Source: an uncultured Collinsella sp. (GTDB lineage: Bacteria; Actinomycetota; Coriobacteriia; Coriobacteriales; Coriobacteriaceae). From it: a DNA stretch of 64,000 bases. Shown here piece by piece: positions 1 to 10,488 of this stretch (positions are counted from its first letter, which is position 1; the number at the start of each line of letters is the position of its first letter). The position numbers and the translations under genes are program-made. The stretch covers positions 5,756 to 69,755 of the forward strand of contig URXE01000001.1 in NCBI GenBank assembly GCA_900551815.1, given 5' to 3'. The notes beneath the pieces are model-generated. The model had not been told where the DNA came from. It saw only the letters and a list, made by a program, of their open reading frames with translations, and made no database searches.

Positions 1-2
1 TC

Positions 3-911
3 GAAAAGCCCGTGTTCCAGGGCGGTATGGCCTGGATTGCCGATGCCTCGCTGGCGTCCGCAGTGTCCGAGGCGGGTGGCTTAGGCATCATCGCGGCCAT
101 GAACGCCGACGCCAACTGGCTTCGCGACCAGATTCATAAGCTGCGCGCCAGGACGGATAAGCCCTTTGGCGTCAACGTCATGCTCATGAGCCCGTTCGCC
201 GACGAGGTCGCCCAGGTTGTGATTGACGAGCGAGTACCGGTCGTCGTGACGGGTGCCGGCAATCCCACCAAGTACATGAAGGCGTGGAACGAGGCGGGCA
301 TCAAGGTCATCCCGGTCGTTGCCTCGGTGGCGCTGGCGCGCCTCGTGGCGCGTCGTGGGGCCACGGCGGTTGTTGCCGAGGGCACCGAATCGGGCGGCCA
401 TATTGGCGAGACCTCGACGATGGCACTGGTGCCGCAGGTCGTCGATGCGGTCGACATTCCCGTCGTGGCTGCCGGCGGTATTGCCGACGGCCGCGGCATG
501 GCGGCCGCCTTTATGCTGGGCGCCGCCGGCGTGCAGGTGGGTACGCGCTTTCTGATCGCAGACGAGTGCACCGTATCGGAGCAGTACAAGGAGATGGTCC
601 TGAAGGCCAACGACACCTCGACGCGTGCGACCGGCCGCTCGACGGGACACCCGGTGCGTGCCCTCAAGAGCCCCTTTACCAACGCCTACGCTAAGAGCGA
701 GGCGGCGGGCGCAAGCGTCGAGGAGCTCGGGGCCATGGGCACGGGCGCCCTTCGCAAGGCCGCCAAGGACGGTAATTACGAAGAGGGTTCGTTTTTGTGT
801 GGACAGATTGCCGGCATGGTTAGCGAGCGCCAGAGCGCACGTGAAATCGTTGACGATCTGGTCGATGGCGCCGAGCGCGTCCTGAAGGGTGCGTGCGCAT
901 GGGTAGCGTAG
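3..911 (+). CDS. fabK: Enoyl-ACP reductase II, FabK type (5' truncated)
   Basis: FMN-dependent enoyl-[acyl-carrier-protein] reductase of the nitronate monooxygenase/FabK TIM-barrel family, catalysing the last reduction of each fatty-acid elongation cycle. The frame is open from base 3 (reads EKPVFQGGMAWIAD), and FabK proteins usually have about 15 residues before the FQGGMAW motif, so the true start lies outside the window; the in-frame GTG at 12 is not convincing. Visible motifs are AGGLGIIAAMNA near the start, GTESGGHIGE, and the phosphate-binding VVAAGGIADGRGMAAAF followed by GVQVGTRF. Its stop overlaps fabD by 13 bases, placing it in the fab/acc operon. Nitronate monooxygenase is the alternative name for the fold, but the operon context favours FabK. 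Confidence 0.9.
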   Translation, partial: EKPVFQGGMAWIADASLASAVSEAGGLGIIAAMNADANWLRDQIHKLRARTDKPFGVNVMLMSPFADEVAQVVIDERVPVVVTGAGNPTKYMKAWNEAGIKVIPVVASVALARLVARRGATAVVAEGTESGGHIGETSTMALVPQVVDAVDIPVVAAGGIADGRGMAAAFMLGAAGVQVGTRFLIADECTVSEQYKEMVLKANDTSTRATGRSTGHPVRALKSPFTNAYAKSEAAGASVEELGAMGTGALRKAAKDGNYEEGSFLCGQIAGMVSERQSAREIVDDLVDGAERVLKGACAWVA

Positions 912-1825
912 CGTTTCTGTTTGCCGGCCAGGGTGCCCAACACCCCGCGATGGGCGTCGATCTGATCGAGACATCGCCGGCGGCCGCCGAGGTGTTCGCC
1001 ATTGCCGACGAGGTGCGCCCGGGGACCAGCGAGCAATGCCGGAGTGCCTCCAAGGAGGAGCTCTCGCAGACCGAGAACACGCAGCCGTGCGTGTTCGTTC
1101 ACGACCTAGCAGCGGCTGCCGCCCTGCGTGAGCGCGGCGTGGTACCTGCCGCCTGTGCGGGATTCTCGCTAGGCGAGGTCGCCGCGCTCACCTTTGCGGG
1201 GGCGTTCGATACGCGAGCGGGCTTTGAGCTCGTGTGCGAGCGCGCGGCGCTGATGGCCGCGGCTGCCGAGCGCCATCCGGGCGGCATGCGCGCCGTCATC
1301 AAGCTCGATGCGGCGCAAGTCGAGGGCTTGGCAAAACAGGCCGGCGAGGATTGCTGGCCGGTCAACTACAACAGTCCGCAGCAGACGGTTGTTGCCGGAG
1401 CGCCCGAGGCGCTGCAGGAGCTCGACGTCCTAGTAAAAGAGGCTGGCGGCCGGGCCATGAAGGTCACGGTGTCGGGTGCATTCCATAGCCCCTATATGGC
1501 CGAGGCGACTGAGGGACTGGCGACGTATATACAAGCCGGCCACGCGCCGTCTCCGCTGCTGATTCCGGTCATGGCAAACATGACGGCGGCGCCCTATCCG
1601 GCGGACCCGCGAGCGGCATCGGATGTCTTGGCCAACCAGGTGAGCCATGCCGTGCGTTGGGTCGACACGCTGCACACTCTGCAGGATCAGGGCATCGACA
1701 CGTTTATTGAGGTCGGTCCTGGCAAAACACTGTCGGGCCTGGTCAAGCGTACGCTGAGCGACGTTCGCGTGTATTCGTGCGAAACGGCCGAGCAGGTCGC
1801 AGCTATTGCCGATGAGCTCGCATAG
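899..1825 (+). CDS. fabD: Malonyl-CoA:ACP transacylase
   Basis: Transfers malonyl groups from CoA to acyl carrier protein to supply elongation. The protein opens with the family hallmark FLFAGQGAQ; the nucleophile serine (about residue 90) sits in GFSLGE, where most homologues have GHSLGE, so the residue before the serine is Phe rather than His. The second catalytic residue is the His in SGAFHSPYM. Length of 308 residues is normal. ATG 899 is preferred over GTG 893 because MGSVAFLFAGQG matches the usual N-terminus; either start overlaps the end of fabK, implying translational coupling. Confidence 0.93.
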   Translation: MGSVAFLFAGQGAQHPAMGVDLIETSPAAAEVFAIADEVRPGTSEQCRSASKEELSQTENTQPCVFVHDLAAAAALRERGVVPAACAGFSLGEVAALTFAGAFDTRAGFELVCERAALMAAAAERHPGGMRAVIKLDAAQVEGLAKQAGEDCWPVNYNSPQQTVVAGAPEALQELDVLVKEAGGRAMKVTVSGAFHSPYMAEATEGLATYIQAGHAPSPLLIPVMANMTAAPYPADPRAASDVLANQVSHAVRWVDTLHTLQDQGIDTFIEVGPGKTLSGLVKRTLSDVRVYSCETAEQVAAIADELA

Positions 1826-1855
1826 CCCACAGGGCTGTAACCCGAAAGGAATGAC

Positions 1856-2629
1856 ATGGGCAACTTGAACAACGGCGCGCTCGAGCGCAACGACTCACGC
1901 CGTGTGGCACTGGTCACGGGCGGCTCGCGGGGAATCGGCCGCGCTTGTGCGGTTGGCTTGGCGGAGGACGGCTTTGATATCGCCGTTGTCTATGCCGGTA
2001 GCGTCGATGCCGCGCGCGAGACATGCGGAGCCTGCGAGATGGTTGGCGCCACGGCGCGCGCATATCAATGCGACGTGGCAGACCCCGCTGCCGTCAATGC
2101 GTGCGTGGAAGTGGTTCTCAACGACTTTGGCTCCATTTGGGCGCTCGTCAACAACGCCGGCATCACGCGCGACGGCCTGCTCATGCGTATGGGTGACGAT
2201 GCCTTCGACCGCGTGCTCGATGTCAATCTCAAGGGCACGTTCAATACGACGCGCGCACTCACCAAGACCTTTATGCGCCAGCGCGGCGGTTGCGTCATCA
2301 ACATGAGCTCGGTTGTGGGCCTGATGGGCAATGCCGGGCAGGTCAACTACGCTGCCTCTAAGGCGGGCGTGATCGGCCTGACCAAGGCGGTAGCGCGCGA
2401 GCTTGCGCCCCGCGGCGTACGAGTGAACGCGGTCGCACCCGGGTTTGTCGAGACCGATATGACGGCAAAGCTATCGGATAAGGTGCGTGCGGCATGCGAG
2501 GAGCAGATTCCCCTGAGGCGCATGGCGCGTCCCGAGGAAGTGGCCGGCGTGGTGCGCTTTTTGGCGAGCGACGCGGCTGCCTACATTACGGGCGAGGTCG
2601 TACGCGTCGACGGCGGAATGGCGATGTAG
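1856..2629 (+). CDS. fabG: 3-oxoacyl-ACP reductase
   Basis: NADPH-dependent short-chain dehydrogenase that reduces 3-ketoacyl-ACP. The Rossmann glycine motif TGGSRGIGRA is at residues 21-30, NNAG at 99-102, the catalytic Ser at 151-152, and the YxxxK pair at Tyr165 and Lys169. A GAAAGGA ribosome site lies 5-6 bases before ATG 1856. The 257-residue length is typical plus about ten extra N-terminal residues. Gap of 30 bases after fabD; same strand and operon. Confidence 0.93.
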   Translation: MGNLNNGALERNDSRRVALVTGGSRGIGRACAVGLAEDGFDIAVVYAGSVDAARETCGACEMVGATARAYQCDVADPAAVNACVEVVLNDFGSIWALVNNAGITRDGLLMRMGDDAFDRVLDVNLKGTFNTTRALTKTFMRQRGGCVINMSSVVGLMGNAGQVNYAASKAGVIGLTKAVARELAPRGVRVNAVAPGFVETDMTAKLSDKVRAACEEQIPLRRMARPEEVAGVVRFLASDAAAYITGEVVRVDGGMAM

Positions 2630-2665
2630 AAACCAGGGCCGAAGAACGGCTTGGATGAGGAGACC

Positions 2666-3916
2666 ATGATGGAACAGAGAGTTGCAATCACCGGCATCGG
2701 TGCCGTATCGCCGCTCGGCAACACGGCGCTTGCCACCTGGGCGGCCATGTGCGCCGGCACGTGCGGCATCGGCCCGATCACGCACTTCGATACCGATGCG
2801 TTTGCCGTCAAGGTGGCGGCCGAGGTCAAGGGCTTTGACGGCAACGAGTACTTTGGCAAGCGTGATGCAAAGCATCTGGACCCCTGCGTTCAGTTTGCGA
2901 TGGCGGCTTCGGACGAGGCTATGCACGATGCGGGCTTTGATGTCGAAGGCGCCATCGATCGAGAGCGCCTGGGCGTCTACGTGGGCTCGGGTGTGGGCGG
3001 CATGCAGACACTCGTCGACAACGTCCACACGATCGCCGATCGGGGGCCTCGTCGCGCATCGCCTTACATGATCGCGATGATGATTCCCAACATGGCTTCG
3101 GGCAACATCGCGATTCGCCATAAGGCAAAGGGCCCGACCCTGCCCGTCGTGACTGCCTGCGCGACTTCTGCCCATGCGGTGGGTGAGGCGTTCCGCGCCA
3201 TCAAGCACGGCTATGCCGACGCGATCCTCGCGGGCGGCGCCGAGGCCGCAATTATCCCCGATGCCGTTGCGGGCTTTACGTCCTGCCGCGCATTGACCAC
3301 CAACCCTGATCCCGCGACGGCTTGCCGCCCGTTCGATGCAGATCGCGATGGCTTTGTGATGGGCGAGGGCGCCTGCGTGCTCGTGCTCGAGAGCATGGAA
3401 CATGCGCAGGCGCGCGGTGCGCACATTTATGCCGAGGTCGTGGGCTACGGCAACACCGATGATGCCTATCACATCACGAGCCCTGATCCCGAGGCTGCCG
3501 GCATTGCCCGCGCGATATCGCTGGCGGTGACCGAGGGCGACGTCAGGCCTTCCGAGGGTCTCTACATCAATGCTCACGGCACATCGACCAAGCTCAACGA
3601 TTCGTCCGAGACGGCGGGCATTAAGCGTGCGCTTGGCGAGGATGCGGCGCGCGCCGCGCACGTCTCGTCGACTAAGTCGATGACCGGCCACATGATCGGT
3701 GCCACGGGCGCCATCGAGGTCATGGCCTGCGCCATGGCGCTCGAGCAGGGCGTGGTGCCGCCGACCATTAACTACCACACGCCCGATCCCGCCTGCGATC
3801 TTGACTACACGCCCAATCGCGCGGTTCGCGCCGACCTTACCTGGGCGCTTTCGACCAACCTGGGCTTTGGCGGGCACAACGCCGCCATCGCGCTGCGTAG
3901 ATATACGAGGAGCTAG
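2666..3916 (+). CDS. fabF: Beta-ketoacyl-ACP synthase II
   Basis: Elongating ketosynthase that condenses malonyl-ACP with acyl-ACP. The thiolase-fold Cys-His-His triad is visible: Cys in VVTACATSAHAVGEA (about residue 165), His in NAHGTSTKLND, and His in KSMTGHMIGATG. ATG 2666 or 2669 is chosen rather than the upstream TTG 2651 because GATGAGGAG at 2654-2662 is a good ribosome site and MEQRVAITGIGAVSPLG is the usual N-terminus. About 416 residues, as expected. Only three bases separate its stop from accB. Confidence 0.93.
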   Translation: MMEQRVAITGIGAVSPLGNTALATWAAMCAGTCGIGPITHFDTDAFAVKVAAEVKGFDGNEYFGKRDAKHLDPCVQFAMAASDEAMHDAGFDVEGAIDRERLGVYVGSGVGGMQTLVDNVHTIADRGPRRASPYMIAMMIPNMASGNIAIRHKAKGPTLPVVTACATSAHAVGEAFRAIKHGYADAILAGGAEAAIIPDAVAGFTSCRALTTNPDPATACRPFDADRDGFVMGEGACVLVLESMEHAQARGAHIYAEVVGYGNTDDAYHITSPDPEAAGIARAISLAVTEGDVRPSEGLYINAHGTSTKLNDSSETAGIKRALGEDAARAAHVSSTKSMTGHMIGATGAIEVMACAMALEQGVVPPTINYHTPDPACDLDYTPNRAVRADLTWALSTNLGFGGHNAAIALRRYTRS

Positions 3917-3919
3917 AGC

Positions 3920-4393
3920 ATGGATTCCAAAAGACTTGCCGAGATAGCCGATGTTATGGAGGACCGCGGCCTCACGCGCGTGCGCGTTGAGGAGCCCGAT
4001 GGCACCGCGGTTGAGCTCGAGCGCGCGAGTGCAGCGCAGCCGGTTGCCGTGCCCATGCCTATGCCGAGCGCTATGGCCGCTCCAGTTGCAGCTCCCACAG
4101 TCGCGCCTGCCGCACCGGAGCCCGCCGCGCAGACACCTGCCGCCGCACCGGAGCCCAAGGGCACCGAAGTGACCGCTCCCATGGTCGGCGTTTTCTATGC
4201 TGCCCCGGCGCCGGGCGACGAGCCGTTTGTGCACGTGGGCTCCAAGGTCAAGGCCGGTGAGACCCTCTGCATCATCGAGGCCATGAAGGTCCTCAACGAG
4301 GTGACGGCCGAGGCAGACGGCGAGGTGCTCGAGATCTGCGTGGCCGACGGCGACCTTGTGGAGTTCGGCAGCTGCCTCATGAGGATCGGATAG
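3920..4393 (+). CDS. accB: Biotin carboxyl carrier protein of acetyl-CoA carboxylase
   Basis: Carries biotin between the carboxylase (AccC) and carboxyltransferase (AccDA) halves. The biotin-accepting lysine is Lys123 in EAMKVLNE. Residues about 38-80 form a Pro/Ala-rich flexible linker typical of BCCP, followed by the biotinyl domain starting at TAPMVGVFYAAPAPG. Length 157 residues is normal. Starts three bases after fabF. Confidence 0.94.
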   Translation: MDSKRLAEIADVMEDRGLTRVRVEEPDGTAVELERASAAQPVAVPMPMPSAMAAPVAAPTVAPAAPEPAAQTPAAAPEPKGTEVTAPMVGVFYAAPAPGDEPFVHVGSKVKAGETLCIIEAMKVLNEVTAEADGEVLEICVADGDLVEFGSCLMRIG

Positions 4394-4402
4394 GTGATAT
4401 CC

Positions 4403-4825
4403 ATGAACAAAGAAGAGCTCAAGAAGCTGTTACCGCATCGCGAGCCGATGCTTTTGCTTGACGAAGCCGAGCTGGTGGGCGACGAGGCCCACGGCAAGAT
4501 CACGATTACGGGCGGCGAGTACTTTTTGCAGGGGCATTTTCCGGGAAACCCGGTCGTCCCCGGCGTGATCCAATGCGAGATGCTCGCCCAAAACTGCTGC
4601 GTGCTGCTGATGGGCGATGAGGAGGCGCGCGGCGCGACGCCGTTCTACACGAGTCTGGACAAGGTGCGCTTTAAGCGTCCGGTGCGCCCGGGCGACACGG
4701 TGGATCTGGTGTGCACCATCACGCGTGCGCGCGGGCCGTTCCGTTTTGCGACGGGCACCGCGAGCGTCAACGGTGAGGTTTGCTGCCGCGCCGATATGTC
4801 TTTTGCACTCATGCACGAAAGTTAA
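4403..4825 (+). CDS. fabZ: 3-hydroxyacyl-ACP dehydratase
   Basis: Hot-dog-fold dehydratase that forms trans-2-enoyl-ACP. The catalytic His (about residue 45) is in GHFPGNPVVPGV and the Glu follows in IQCEMLAQ. ATG 4403 gives MNKEELKKLLPHREPM, the usual N-terminus, with AGGTGAT just upstream; the GTG at 4394, abutting the accB stop, is less likely. 140 residues, as expected for FabZ. Confidence 0.93.
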   Translation: MNKEELKKLLPHREPMLLLDEAELVGDEAHGKITITGGEYFLQGHFPGNPVVPGVIQCEMLAQNCCVLLMGDEEARGATPFYTSLDKVRFKRPVRPGDTVDLVCTITRARGPFRFATGTASVNGEVCCRADMSFALMHES

Positions 4826-4835
4826 GGAAGGCTTC

Positions 4836-6165
<1,330 letters not shown>

Positions 6166-6179
<14 letters not shown>

Positions 6180-7890
6180 AAAAGCGAAGACGGTCAACGT
6201 CCTCGAGGGACCGATGACCGAGTCGTGCGCCGAGTTTCCCGCGCGCCACGTGTTTATCAAGTGCTCGGAGTGCCGCCGCGTGATCGATGAGGCGCGCCTG
6301 CACGACAACCTCGAGGTCTGCCCTCGTTGCGGCAAACACTTTCGCGTGAGCGGGCGCGACCGCATGCGCATGACGATTGACGAGGGCACGTTTGAGGAAT
6401 GGGATGCCAGTCTGGCGCCGGAGGACTTCCTCTCGTTTCCCGGCTATGCCGACAAGCTCAAGAGCGTGAGCGAGCGTTCGGGCGAGCACGATGCCGTTGT
6501 GTGCGGCAGGGGCAAAATCTGCGGTTGCGATACCGCGCTCTTCTTTATGGACGCCAACTTTATGATGGGCTCGATGGGTTCCGTGGTGGGCGAGAAGATC
6601 TGTCGCACATTTGAGCGAGCGACCGAGCTTGGATTGCCAGTTGTCGGCTTTACCGTTTCGGGCGGTGCGCGCATGCAAGAGGGCGTGACATCGCTTATGC
6701 AGATGGCCAAGATTTCTGCGGCGGTTAGGCGCCACAGCGAGGCGGGCGGCCTGTATATCACGGTGCTCACCGACCCCACGACCGGAGGCGTAACCGCGAG
6801 CTTTGCCATGGAGGGCGACATTATCCTGGCCGAGCCCGATGCCCTGACGGCATTTGCCGGCCCGCGCGTGATCGAGCAGAACATGCACAAGCGCCTGCCC
6901 AAGGGATTCCAGCGCTCCGAGTTTTTGCTGGAGCACGGCTTTTGCGATGCCGTTGTTCCGCGTGGCGAGATTGCGCTCACGGTAGGCGAGCTGCTGGCGC
7001 TGCACGAAGGGCACGCGCCCGGCCTGGGGGCACCGCATGAGATCGTGCATACGGGTCGCCGCGGCAAAAAGCTGGGACACTTGTTCAAGCGCTCGGCCGC
7101 ACCAAAAACCGCGCTCGAGATTGTCAAGCAGACCCGCTCGGCAGATCGCGCCACGGCAGGCGAGATGATCTCGCTGGGCCTGGATGGATTTGTGGAGCTG
7201 CACGGCGACCGCTACTTTGGCGACGACGCCGCTGTGGTGGCTGGCATTGGCTGGAAAGATGGACGCCCCGTAACGGTCATCGCCATCGAGCGCGGCACCA
7301 CGACCAAAGAGCGTATGCGCCGCAACTTTGGTATGGCACATCCCGAGGGCTATCGCAAAGCGCGTCGTCTGATGCGCCAGGCCGAAAAGTTTGGTCGACC
7401 GGTTCTGTGCCTGGTCGATACTTCGGGCGCGTTTTGCGGCATCGGTGCCGAGGAGCGCGGCCAGGGCGAGGCGATTGCCCAGAATCTCATGGAGATGAGC
7501 GGCCTTAAGACGCCGATTGTCTCGGTGGTGACAGGCGAGGGCGGCTCTGGTGGCGCGCTGGCGCTATCCGTGGCCGACCGCATCCTGATGCTCTCGAGCT
7601 CGGCCTATTCGGTCGTGAGCCCCGAGGCCTGTGCGTCGATCCTGTGGAAGGATACCGACCGCGCGAATGAGGCTGCCGAGGCGCTGAAGCTCACGGCTCC
7701 CGATCTGTTGGCGCTCGGCATCATCGACGGCATTGTTGACGATAGGGGCCTGTCGCATGAGGAGATCGCCGGTGCCGTCATGTCCTCGGCATTTGATGCC
7801 TTCGATACGCTTGGGCAGCTCGACGACGCGACCCTCACAAACCTCCGCTACGAAAAGTACCGCGCAATCGGTCAGTACCGCACGATGTGA
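6166..7890 (+). CDS. accDA: Acetyl-CoA carboxylase carboxyltransferase, fused beta-alpha (AccDA)
   Basis: Transfers carboxyl from carboxybiotin to acetyl-CoA. One 574-residue chain holds both subunits: an AccD part with a four-cysteine zinc ribbon (IKCSECRRV and EVCPRCGKHF near residues 25-55) and the crotonase-fold SGGARMQEG, then an AccA part from about residue 300 with FVELHGDRYFGDD, RRNFGMAHPEGYRKA and GEGGSGGALALS. Start ATG 6166 has a GGGG ribosome site seven bases upstream; ATG 6172 is an alternative. Such fusions occur in several Actinobacteria. It is the last fatty-acid gene of the operon. Confidence 0.93.
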
Positions 7891-7906
7891 CAAAGGGGCA
7901 GCCCGC

Positions 7907-9145
7907 ATGTCACATTGGGAAAGGCGTTCCATGTCACAAGTTTCTAACACCACGTTTGCAACGACGGTTTCATCAAACGCCATGGCCGTGGTGGACTATC
8001 TGTCCAAAAGCATGATGTCGGCGTTGCCGTTTATTGTCTGCGCGGCGTTGTTCCGCACCGTCGCCGTCATTATGGGCGAAGGCATGCTGGGCCTGTGGTC
8101 TGCCGATTCCGAAATCTATCGCCTGTTCTACAGTTGGCTCTATAACGCCGGCTACTACTTTTTGCCCATCTATCTTGGTTGGGCGGCCGCCCGCCAGCTC
8201 GGTTGCTCGGAGCAGCTGGGTATGATGCTGGGCGGCGTATTGATTGCGCCCGATCTGCTCAAGCTCGTCGATGCCGCATCGACGACGGGGGCATCGATGA
8301 CTTCCGTGTATGGTCTGCTTCCCGCGCCGGTCAACGATTACACGACGACTGTTATTCCGGTTCTCATCTCGGTACCCGTGCTTTGGCAAGTGGAGTGTTT
8401 CTTTCAGCGCGTTATCCCTAAGGCCGTGGCGTTTTCGTTTGTTCCGTTTGCGACCATGCTTGTCATGGTTCCGGTTTCGCTGTGTATTACGGCGCCGGCG
8501 GGCAGCTATTTGGGCATGCTGTTGGGCCAGCTTATGTTTATGCTTGGCAATTCCGGTGGCATCGTATCGTTGCTCACACTCATGGGGCTTGCCGCGGGCT
8601 GGGAGTTCCTTAAGATCGCGGGCGTCAGCAACGTTGTCCTATCGCTCGCCTATGCGCAGTTTATGAGTGTGGGAACGGATTCGTGCATCCTGATCGCCGC
8701 GACGATGGCAACGTTTGCCGTTTGGGGCATGCCCTTTGGCGCGTCGCTCCGCGTTGCGGATAAGGACGAGAAGACGCTCATGCTGGGCTATTCGATCTCG
8801 GGTGTTCTTGGCGGCGTAAGCGAGCCTGCGCTGTACGGTTGCGGCTTTAAATATGGCAGGTGCCTGACGTGCATGGCCATTGGCGGCGCCGTCGGAGGCC
8901 TTGTTGCGGCCGTGGGCCACGTTACGGCCTATACCATCGGCATGACGAATGTCCTCATGGTCATTGGCTTTGCCACGGGCGGCATCCCGAACCTGCTGTG
9001 GTGCTGCGCTGCCGGCGGCACGGCATTTGCGGTGTCTGCGGCGCTGAGCTACTGCTTTGGCGTGGTGCCGGCGAAGGGACAGGCGACGGGGGACGGAGGC
9101 GATTCGCCCGAAACAGTGGCGAGCGCTGCTGAAGTAAGCGCATAA
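7907..9145 (+). CDS. PTS EIIC-like permease, no EIIA or EIIB nearby
   Basis: Multi-spanning membrane protein of about 412 residues resembling the glucose/beta-glucoside EIIC domain: it has an early FLPIYLGWAAARQLG stretch, a hydrophobic core of about nine or ten segments, and ISGVLGGVSEPALYGCGFKYG, the equivalent of the EIIC 'G-x-TEP-x-x-YG' signature. No phosphoryl-accepting EIIB or EIIA domain is attached or adjacent, so coupling would need partners encoded elsewhere, or it may act as a facilitator. ATG 7907 (AAAGGGG upstream) and ATG 7931 are both possible starts. It follows accDA by 16 bases and may be cotranscribed. Substrate not predictable. Confidence 0.75.
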   Translation: MSHWERRSMSQVSNTTFATTVSSNAMAVVDYLSKSMMSALPFIVCAALFRTVAVIMGEGMLGLWSADSEIYRLFYSWLYNAGYYFLPIYLGWAAARQLGCSEQLGMMLGGVLIAPDLLKLVDAASTTGASMTSVYGLLPAPVNDYTTTVIPVLISVPVLWQVECFFQRVIPKAVAFSFVPFATMLVMVPVSLCITAPAGSYLGMLLGQLMFMLGNSGGIVSLLTLMGLAAGWEFLKIAGVSNVVLSLAYAQFMSVGTDSCILIAATMATFAVWGMPFGASLRVADKDEKTLMLGYSISGVLGGVSEPALYGCGFKYGRCLTCMAIGGAVGGLVAAVGHVTAYTIGMTNVLMVIGFATGGIPNLLWCCAAGGTAFAVSAALSYCFGVVPAKGQATGDGGDSPETVASAAEVSA

Positions 9146-9183
9146 ACCTGTGCGACAAAAGGACGATCCCTTTGTCGTGTTCC

Positions 9184-9215
9184 AAGGCCGTGGCTCGTGT
9201 GGGCTGCGGCCTTTT
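9184..9215 (+). terminator. Rho-independent terminator after the EIIC gene
   Basis: Stem AAGGCCG (9184-9190) pairs with CGGCCTT (9207-9213) and is followed by TTTTG. An additional CGACAAA/TTTGTCG hairpin lies just upstream at about 9153-9178. Likely end of the fab/acc/EIIC transcript. Confidence 0.7.
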
Positions 9216-9294
9216 GTATCTTGAGGACAAAGTGGCTACACTACAATCCGTTTGAGCAATAGATATATAGGTAGTACCGTGGGGGCGGATGTAG

Positions 9295-10449
9295 ATGGTC
9301 GAGTGGATTGTTGGGCGCGCACAGGGCGATCGTGCGCGTGTGGGCACGTTAGCGGGCATGGTGTGTATTGTCGCCAATGTTGCGCTTTGTGCTGCGAAGG
9401 GTGCAATTGGTGTGGTTTCGGGATCGGTTTCGATTGTTGCGGATGCCATGAACAACCTGTCCGATGCCAGCTCGAATATCGTGAGCGTGCTGGGCTTTAA
9501 GCTGGCGAGCAAGCCGGCCGACCCCGAGCATCCTTACGGCCACGGTCGCTACGAGTATCTCTCGGGTCTGGTCGTGGCGGCACTCGTGCTGCTGATTGGC
9601 GTTGAGCTGGTGAAGTCCTCGGTCGAGCGCGTCATCCACCCCGAACCTGTCGAGTTCTCGCTTGCCCTGGTGGCAGTTCTAGTGCTTTCGATGGTCGTAA
9701 AGCTCTGGATGGCGGCCCTCAACCAAAAGCTCGGCGACCGTATCGAGTCCGAGACACTGCATGCGACGGCTCAGGATTCCAAGAACGATGTCCTTGCCAC
9801 GGGTGCCGTGCTGGCGTGCGCAGTTGTTTCGCAGGTGACGGGCATCAATCTTGACGCTTGGGTCGGCCTTGCCGTTGGTGCCTATATTGGCTGGAGCGGT
9901 TTTGAGCTCATCCAGGATACGGTGAGCCCGCTTTTGGGCCAGACGCCCGATCCTAAGCTGGTCAAGCACATTCGAGACAAGATCATGAGCTATCCCGGCG
10001 TTTTGGGCGTTCACGATTTGATGGTTCACGACTACGGCCCGGGCAGGAAGTTCGCAAGCGCTCACGCCGAGATGGCGGCCGAAGCCAGCCCGATGGAAAG
10101 TCACGACACGCTCGACAATATTGAGCAGGCGTTTAGGAACGAAGACGGCATGATCGTCACGCTCCATTACGATCCCATCGTGACCGACGATCCCAAGGTG
10201 GCGAGCATGCGTTTACGCATTAACGCCATGGCCCAACAGATCGATAGCCGCCTTTCGATTCACGATCTGCGCTGTGTGCCGGGTCCCACGCACACCAACG
10301 TGATCTTTGACTGCGTGCGTCCCTCAGATCTGCAGATGAGTGCCGAAGACGTAAAGCACGAGCTGGCACAACGGGTCGAATTGGAATATCCAAAGTCGAT
10401 TGCCAAGATTACGATCGACGAAGACTACGTAGGACATACCCACGAGTAA
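9295..10449 (+). CDS. Cation diffusion facilitator family transporter
   Basis: Inner-membrane proton-coupled exporter of divalent cations (Zn, Fe, Mn or similar). Six-helix CDF domain over about residues 10-215, with metal-site motifs DAMNNLSD in TM2 and DSKND in TM5, and the cytoplasmic HPYGHGRYEYLSG loop diagnostic of the family. The C-terminal cytoplasmic domain follows; at 384 residues it is longer than minimal CDFs, with roughly 90 extra residues after the first metal-binding fold. ATG 9295 follows GGGGGCGG. The metal cannot be assigned from sequence alone. Own transcription unit after the 9184 terminator. Confidence 0.9.
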   Translation: MVEWIVGRAQGDRARVGTLAGMVCIVANVALCAAKGAIGVVSGSVSIVADAMNNLSDASSNIVSVLGFKLASKPADPEHPYGHGRYEYLSGLVVAALVLLIGVELVKSSVERVIHPEPVEFSLALVAVLVLSMVVKLWMAALNQKLGDRIESETLHATAQDSKNDVLATGAVLACAVVSQVTGINLDAWVGLAVGAYIGWSGFELIQDTVSPLLGQTPDPKLVKHIRDKIMSYPGVLGVHDLMVHDYGPGRKFASAHAEMAAEASPMESHDTLDNIEQAFRNEDGMIVTLHYDPIVTDDPKVASMRLRINAMAQQIDSRLSIHDLRCVPGPTHTNVIFDCVRPSDLQMSAEDVKHELAQRVELEYPKSIAKITIDEDYVGHTHE

Positions 10450-10488
10450 GGCTGTGCCGGCAAAGCAGGTTATGCAGAAGGGGAGAGC

